From: an uncultured Eubacterium sp.
Lineage (GTDB): Bacteria; Bacillota; Clostridia; Lachnospirales; Lachnospiraceae
Direction of reading: 5' to 3'
Length of the DNA: 19,257 nt
Assembly: GCA_910579145.1 (NCBI GenBank)
Contig: CAJTTQ010000053.1
Location: 1-19,257 of the forward strand
Made by a program: the position numbers and the translations under genes
Notes under the pieces: generated by a model
What the model was told of the DNA's origin: nothing
Seen by the model: the letters and a program-made list of their open reading frames with translations, nothing else
The model's database searches: none
In this document: positions 16,616 to 19,257 of the stretch, in pieces
Numbering within the stretch: the stretch's first letter is position 1
How the letters are laid out: each line of letters opens with the position of its first letter

Positions 16616-17842
16616 TTATGAGCGGTAGTCCCCGTTTATTTGTACATAGTCGTAAGTCAGGTCGCAGCCCCAAGCCGTCGCGTCCGCCTCTCCCTGTTTC
16701 ATATCGCACACGACGGTTACATATTGCTGAGCGAGAAGTTCGGTCGCCCGCTCTTCGCTATAGTCCGTGGCCACGCCGTCTTTCACGAGGATGAGGTTCT
16801 CTCCGTCTCCGGCGCTTAACGTCAGATCCACAACTTCCGGGTCAAAGTCTACGCCGGCATAGCCGAGCGCGCATAAGATCCGTCCCCAGTTGGCGTCACT
16901 TCCGAATACCGCCGTTTTGACGAGGTTTGACGTGATCACGGATTTACTCAGAAGCTTTGCTTCCTCTTTCGTGCGCGCGTGTTCTACCGTCACCTCCAAA
17001 AGCTTTGTACATCCCTCGCCGTCCGCGGCCATCTGTTTGGCCAGTTCACAGGCGACCGTAAAAAGCGCCTGCTTAAATGTTTCACACGCTTCTGTTCCGC
17101 TCTGGATCTCTTCCGCGCCTGACATGCCGTTTGCCAGGACGAGACAGGTGTCGTTTGTCGACGTATCCCGGTCAACCGAGATCATATTAAATGTATCGCT
17201 CACAACGCTTACGAGCAGTTCCTGAAGCAGTTCCCGGCCGATGTTCGCGTCTGTGGTAATGACGCTTAACATCGTCGCCATATTCGGATGGATCATGCCG
17301 GATCCTTTCGACATGCCGCCGATGGAGACTTCCTTTCCACCTATTTCAATTTGAACCGCGCACTCTTTCGCAACGGTATCCGTCGTCATGATCGCTTCCG
17401 CCGCCGCTCTTGCGCCCTCCCTCGAAGGCGAGAGTGCCTCTTTTAACAAAACGGCTCCCCGCTTCACCGGTTCTGGCCGAAGCTGCATGCCGATCACACC
17501 AGTCGACGCCGTAAGAACCTGTTCTACACCGACCGAACACACCTCTGCCACCGCCTCTGCCATCTGCCTGTTATACCCGTTTCCTTCCTCACCCGTGCAG
17601 GCATTGGCAATACCGCTGTTCAGCACCACCGCATGAACCGGTTTTCCTTTTGCCAGGATCTTCTGATCCCAAAGTACCGGGGCCGCCTTCACTACATTTG
17701 TAGTAAATGTCCCTGCTGCTGCTGCCGGCGTTTTCGTAAACACGAGCGCCATATCTTTCCTGTTTTCATATTTAATACCTGCTTCCGCTCCAGCCGCCTC
17801 AAATCCTTTGGCAGCTGTCACGCCTCCGTCGATCCGTTTCAT
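16616..17842 (-). CDS. argJ: Bifunctional glutamate N-acetyltransferase/ornithine acetyltransferase
   Basis: 408 residues from the ATG at 17842, which has AGGAAGG just upstream. An upstream in-frame start at 17956 would overlap argC and add residues that do not resemble the family. ArgJ transfers acetyl from N-acetylornithine to glutamate, recycling the acetyl group; bifunctional members also use acetyl-CoA. The self-cleavage site HPNMA/TML places the nucleophile at Thr190, giving alpha and beta chains. STGVIG (113-118) matches the oxyanion region, and the C-terminus ends in the family-typical YVQINGDYRS. It lies 73 nt after argC. With argJ present, argA and argE may be unnecessary; neither is seen here, though genes outside the window are not excluded. 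Confidence 0.95.
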   Translation of the reverse strand: MKRIDGGVTAAKGFEAAGAEAGIKYENRKDMALVFTKTPAAAAGTFTTNVVKAAPVLWDQKILAKGKPVHAVVLNSGIANACTGEEGNGYNRQMAEAVAEVCSVGVEQVLTASTGVIGMQLRPEPVKRGAVLLKEALSPSREGARAAAEAIMTTDTVAKECAVQIEIGGKEVSIGGMSKGSGMIHPNMATMLSVITTDANIGRELLQELLVSVVSDTFNMISVDRDTSTNDTCLVLANGMSGAEEIQSGTEACETFKQALFTVACELAKQMAADGEGCTKLLEVTVEHARTKEEAKLLSKSVITSNLVKTAVFGSDANWGRILCALGYAGVDFDPEVVDLTLSAGDGENLILVKDGVATDYSEERATELLAQQYVTVVCDMKQGEADATAWGCDLTYDYVQINGDYRS

Positions 17843-17915
17843 AACCTTCCTCTCTTTCTCGTCACTTTCTCTGCTCGCTATCACGAACTTATACAGCCGC
17901 CGCGGAACACGAATT

Positions 17916-18956
17916 TTATGGAAATACCGGCACGAGCCGTAATCCTTCCGTCTCATCCAGTCCGAATAGGATATTCATGTTCTGTACGGCCTGCCCGGCC
18001 GCGCCTTTTGTGATGTTGTCCATCGCGCCCATCATGATCACCCGGCCGGTGCGCGTATCAACCCGGGGACATACATCGACGAAATTACTTCCCTCGACCC
18101 ATCGCGTCTCCGGGCACACGCCCTCGTCCAGCACGCGGACAAAATACTCGTCGCGGTAACATTCCGTGTACGCCTGCCGCACCATATCCGGTGTCACGCC
18201 CGGTTTCAGATCGGCGTACGCCGTGATGAGGATGCCGCGGTTCATCGGAACGAGATGCGGCGTGAAGTTCAGAACGACCGGCTCTCCCGCCGCGTACGAC
18301 AGCTGTTCCTCGATCTCCGGCGTGTGGCGGTGGCTCGTCACCCCGTACGCCTTTATGTTTTCATTGACTTCACAGTACAGGTTCGGCACCTTCGCCCCTC
18401 GTCCGGCTCCGCTCGTTCCGGACTTCGCGTCGATGACAAGTGTTTTCGTTTCGATGTAATGATTCTTTACCAGCGGATAAATGGCCAGTGTGGAGCAGGT
18501 CGGATAACACCCCGGGTTGGCGATCAGGCGCGCCCCCTTGATCTGTTCGCGGTTCAGCTCACACAGTCCGTAGACGGCCTCATCAATAAACTGTCTGCTC
18601 TCATGATGGATGCCGTACCACTTCTCGTACACATCGACATCTTTAATACGGAAATCCGCGCTCAGGTCGATGACCTTACAGTGGCTTAAAATATCTTCTT
18701 CGAGTACCGACGCCAGATAGCCCTGCGGCGTCGCGGTGAAAATGACGTCCGCTTCCCGGCAGAGCGTGTGGAGATCGTCTTTCTGGCACAGATCTTCGAC
18801 GATCTGGAACATGTTTCCGAATACCGAACGGAACTTTTCTCCGACATAGCTTCTGGAGCCATACCAGATAATCTGCGCTTCCTTGTGCTGCAGGAGCAGC
18901 CTCACTAATTCCTGACCGGCGTAGCCGGTAGAGCCGATAATGCCCGCTTTTATCAT
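17916..18956 (-). CDS. argC: N-acetyl-gamma-glutamyl-phosphate reductase
   Basis: 346 residues, the usual length for the common ArgC type. It reduces N-acetylglutamyl phosphate to the semialdehyde with NADPH. Motifs: GSTGYAGQE (8-16) for NADP binding, ANPGCYPT (146-153) with catalytic Cys150, SGTSGAGRGAK (179-189), and SHRHTPEI (208-215) containing the active-site His. GGGAGG lies 8 nt before the ATG. It is the first gene of the argC-argJ-argB-argD operon. Upstream are a sigma-A-type promoter and two ARG-box-like sites, so repression by an ArgR/AhrC regulator with arginine is expected. Confidence 0.96.
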   Translation of the reverse strand: MIKAGIIGSTGYAGQELVRLLLQHKEAQIIWYGSRSYVGEKFRSVFGNMFQIVEDLCQKDDLHTLCREADVIFTATPQGYLASVLEEDILSHCKVIDLSADFRIKDVDVYEKWYGIHHESRQFIDEAVYGLCELNREQIKGARLIANPGCYPTCSTLAIYPLVKNHYIETKTLVIDAKSGTSGAGRGAKVPNLYCEVNENIKAYGVTSHRHTPEIEEQLSYAAGEPVVLNFTPHLVPMNRGILITAYADLKPGVTPDMVRQAYTECYRDEYFVRVLDEGVCPETRWVEGSNFVDVCPRVDTRTGRVIMMGAMDNITKGAAGQAVQNMNILFGLDETEGLRLVPVFP

Positions 18957-19053
18957 TTCTTTTTCCTCCCTGTTTTTTCTATCCGGTTTGTATGGGTATG
19001 AATATTTTTATGTATAAAACGTAATTTTATGCAATATATTCAGGACTTCTCTT
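18957..19053 (-). other. argC leader region
   Basis: AT-rich, with no gene. It holds the ribosome site (GGGAGG), one good ARG-box-like site (19030-19042) and a weaker related sequence around 18998-19016 (TGAAT with an ATGTA partner). No stable hairpin or T-box features are visible. Confidence 0.5.
19030..19042. promoter_or_regulatory. ARG-box-like site, argC start-proximal
   Basis: TGCAATATATTCA has the form TGCA-N4-ATTCA, as does the second site at 19103-19115. It resembles the ArgR/AhrC box of Gram-positive bacteria but with a spacer one base shorter. It would lie just after the argC transcription start, consistent with repression. Confidence 0.5.
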
Positions 19054-19082
19054 ATTATACACCCCCTTGAAATAGAACGCAA
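19054..19082 (-). promoter_or_regulatory. argC operon promoter
   Basis: On the minus strand TTGCGT (19082-19077) and a perfect TATAAT (19059-19054) are 17 nt apart. The start would be near 19047, giving a leader of about 90 nt. ARG-box-like sites lie on both sides. Confidence 0.75.
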
Positions 19083-19101
19083 GTATAAATTTAAAAAGTT
19101 C

Positions 19102-19130
19102 TTGCATAATATTCATTTTTGTTGTATATT
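19102..19130 (+). promoter_or_regulatory. Divergent plus-strand promoter
   Basis: TTGCAT (19102-19107) and TATATT (19125-19130) are 17 nt apart on the plus strand. The -35 lies inside the ARG-box-like site at 19103-19115, so the divergent transcript may be arginine-controlled too. The gene it serves is beyond the right edge. Confidence 0.5.
19103..19115. promoter_or_regulatory. ARG-box-like site, distal
   Basis: TGCATAATATTCA, preceded by CT and followed by TT, matches the reverse of the Bacillus ARG-box consensus except for one missing spacer base. It is about 73 bp (seven helical turns) from the proximal site, so a repressor hexamer could loop the DNA across the argC promoter. Confidence 0.5.
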
Positions 19131-19140
19131 AGGAGATGTG

Positions 19141-19241
19141 AAAGGCGAAACATGATCTGCCTCGCGGTGAGATCAACTATAAATTTTATAGAGATGAGCA
19201 AAACGCACTAATTCAATAGCGGGGTTTGGCAGTTAGCCTTT
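19141..19241 (+). ncRNA. Possible structured RNA leader
   Basis: Immediately after the plus-strand promoter, AAAGGC (19141-19146) can pair with GCCTTT (19236-19241). This encloses a hairpin TGATCT/AGATCA (19153-19158, 19170-19175) and an AT-rich hairpin CTATA/TATAG (19177-19191), giving a multi-branch fold closed by one long-range stem. I match it to no riboswitch, T-box, 6S, tmRNA or SRP family. It may be a leader or a small RNA; the window ends before any gene. Confidence 0.3.
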
Positions 19242-19257
19242 GTGTATTCTGAATATA

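Noticed and set aside
16104..16794. Plus-strand frames of 170-210 residues across argB and argJ
   Set aside because: Both genes on the other strand have full sets of catalytic motifs, and the plus-strand products look unnatural.
19141..19257. T-box, 6S RNA or a known riboswitch
   Set aside because: None of the conserved cores that I know (for example the T-box TGGNACCGCG or TPP CTGAGA elements) is present, so only an unassigned structure is reported.

Overview
The window looks like a chromosomal segment of a fibre-degrading Firmicute, most likely of the Lachnospiraceae. This is inference from moderate GC, Gram-positive ribosome binding sites, sigma-A-type promoters, and secreted enzymes with very lysine-rich Ig-like and FN3-like modules. 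No rRNA, tRNA, CRISPR array, insertion sequence or phage gene is visible. There are two functional blocks, separated by a convergent gene junction at 14467-14470.

Left block (1-14470), carbohydrate use. Five secreted proteins and one cytosolic enzyme are on the minus strand, next to a divergent AraC-family regulator on the plus strand (13691-14470). Three transcription units are suggested. Unit A (13433 down to 6771) encodes a secreted parallel beta-helix enzyme resembling GH141, then a secreted GH43 enzyme with a CBM6-like module, then a GH43 enzyme without a signal peptide. It ends at a hairpin terminator (6681-6719). Unit B (6636-4675) encodes a 653-residue secreted modular protein with no recognisable catalytic domain and has its own promoter and terminator. 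Unit C (4456-153) encodes a small secreted FN3 protein and then a 1161-residue GH95-like enzyme. Together they suggest attack on a decorated plant polysaccharide, for example an arabinoxylan carrying arabinose and fucose or L-galactose: outer-surface debranching, then cytosolic finishing of imported oligosaccharides. No transporter is present, so import must be encoded elsewhere. The substrate is inferred from families only.

Right block (14467-18956), arginine synthesis. argC-argJ-argB-argD form a compact minus-strand operon for the acetyl-recycling route from glutamate to N-acetylornithine and on to ornithine. ArgB has the N-terminal helix typical of arginine-inhibited N-acetylglutamate kinases. 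Upstream of argC lie a good promoter, two ARG-box-like sites of form TGCA-N4-ATTCA about 73 bp apart, and a divergent plus-strand promoter that starts a potentially structured RNA leader running off the right edge.

The main points of interest are the lysine-rich modules shared by four of the five secreted proteins, the non-catalytic modular protein, a C-terminal duplication in the beta-helix enzyme, an Asn-to-Asp change in a GH95 motif, a promoter embedded in a terminator hairpin, a motif shared by the promoter of unit C and the regulator intergenic region, overlapping convergent stop codons, and the unassigned structured leader.
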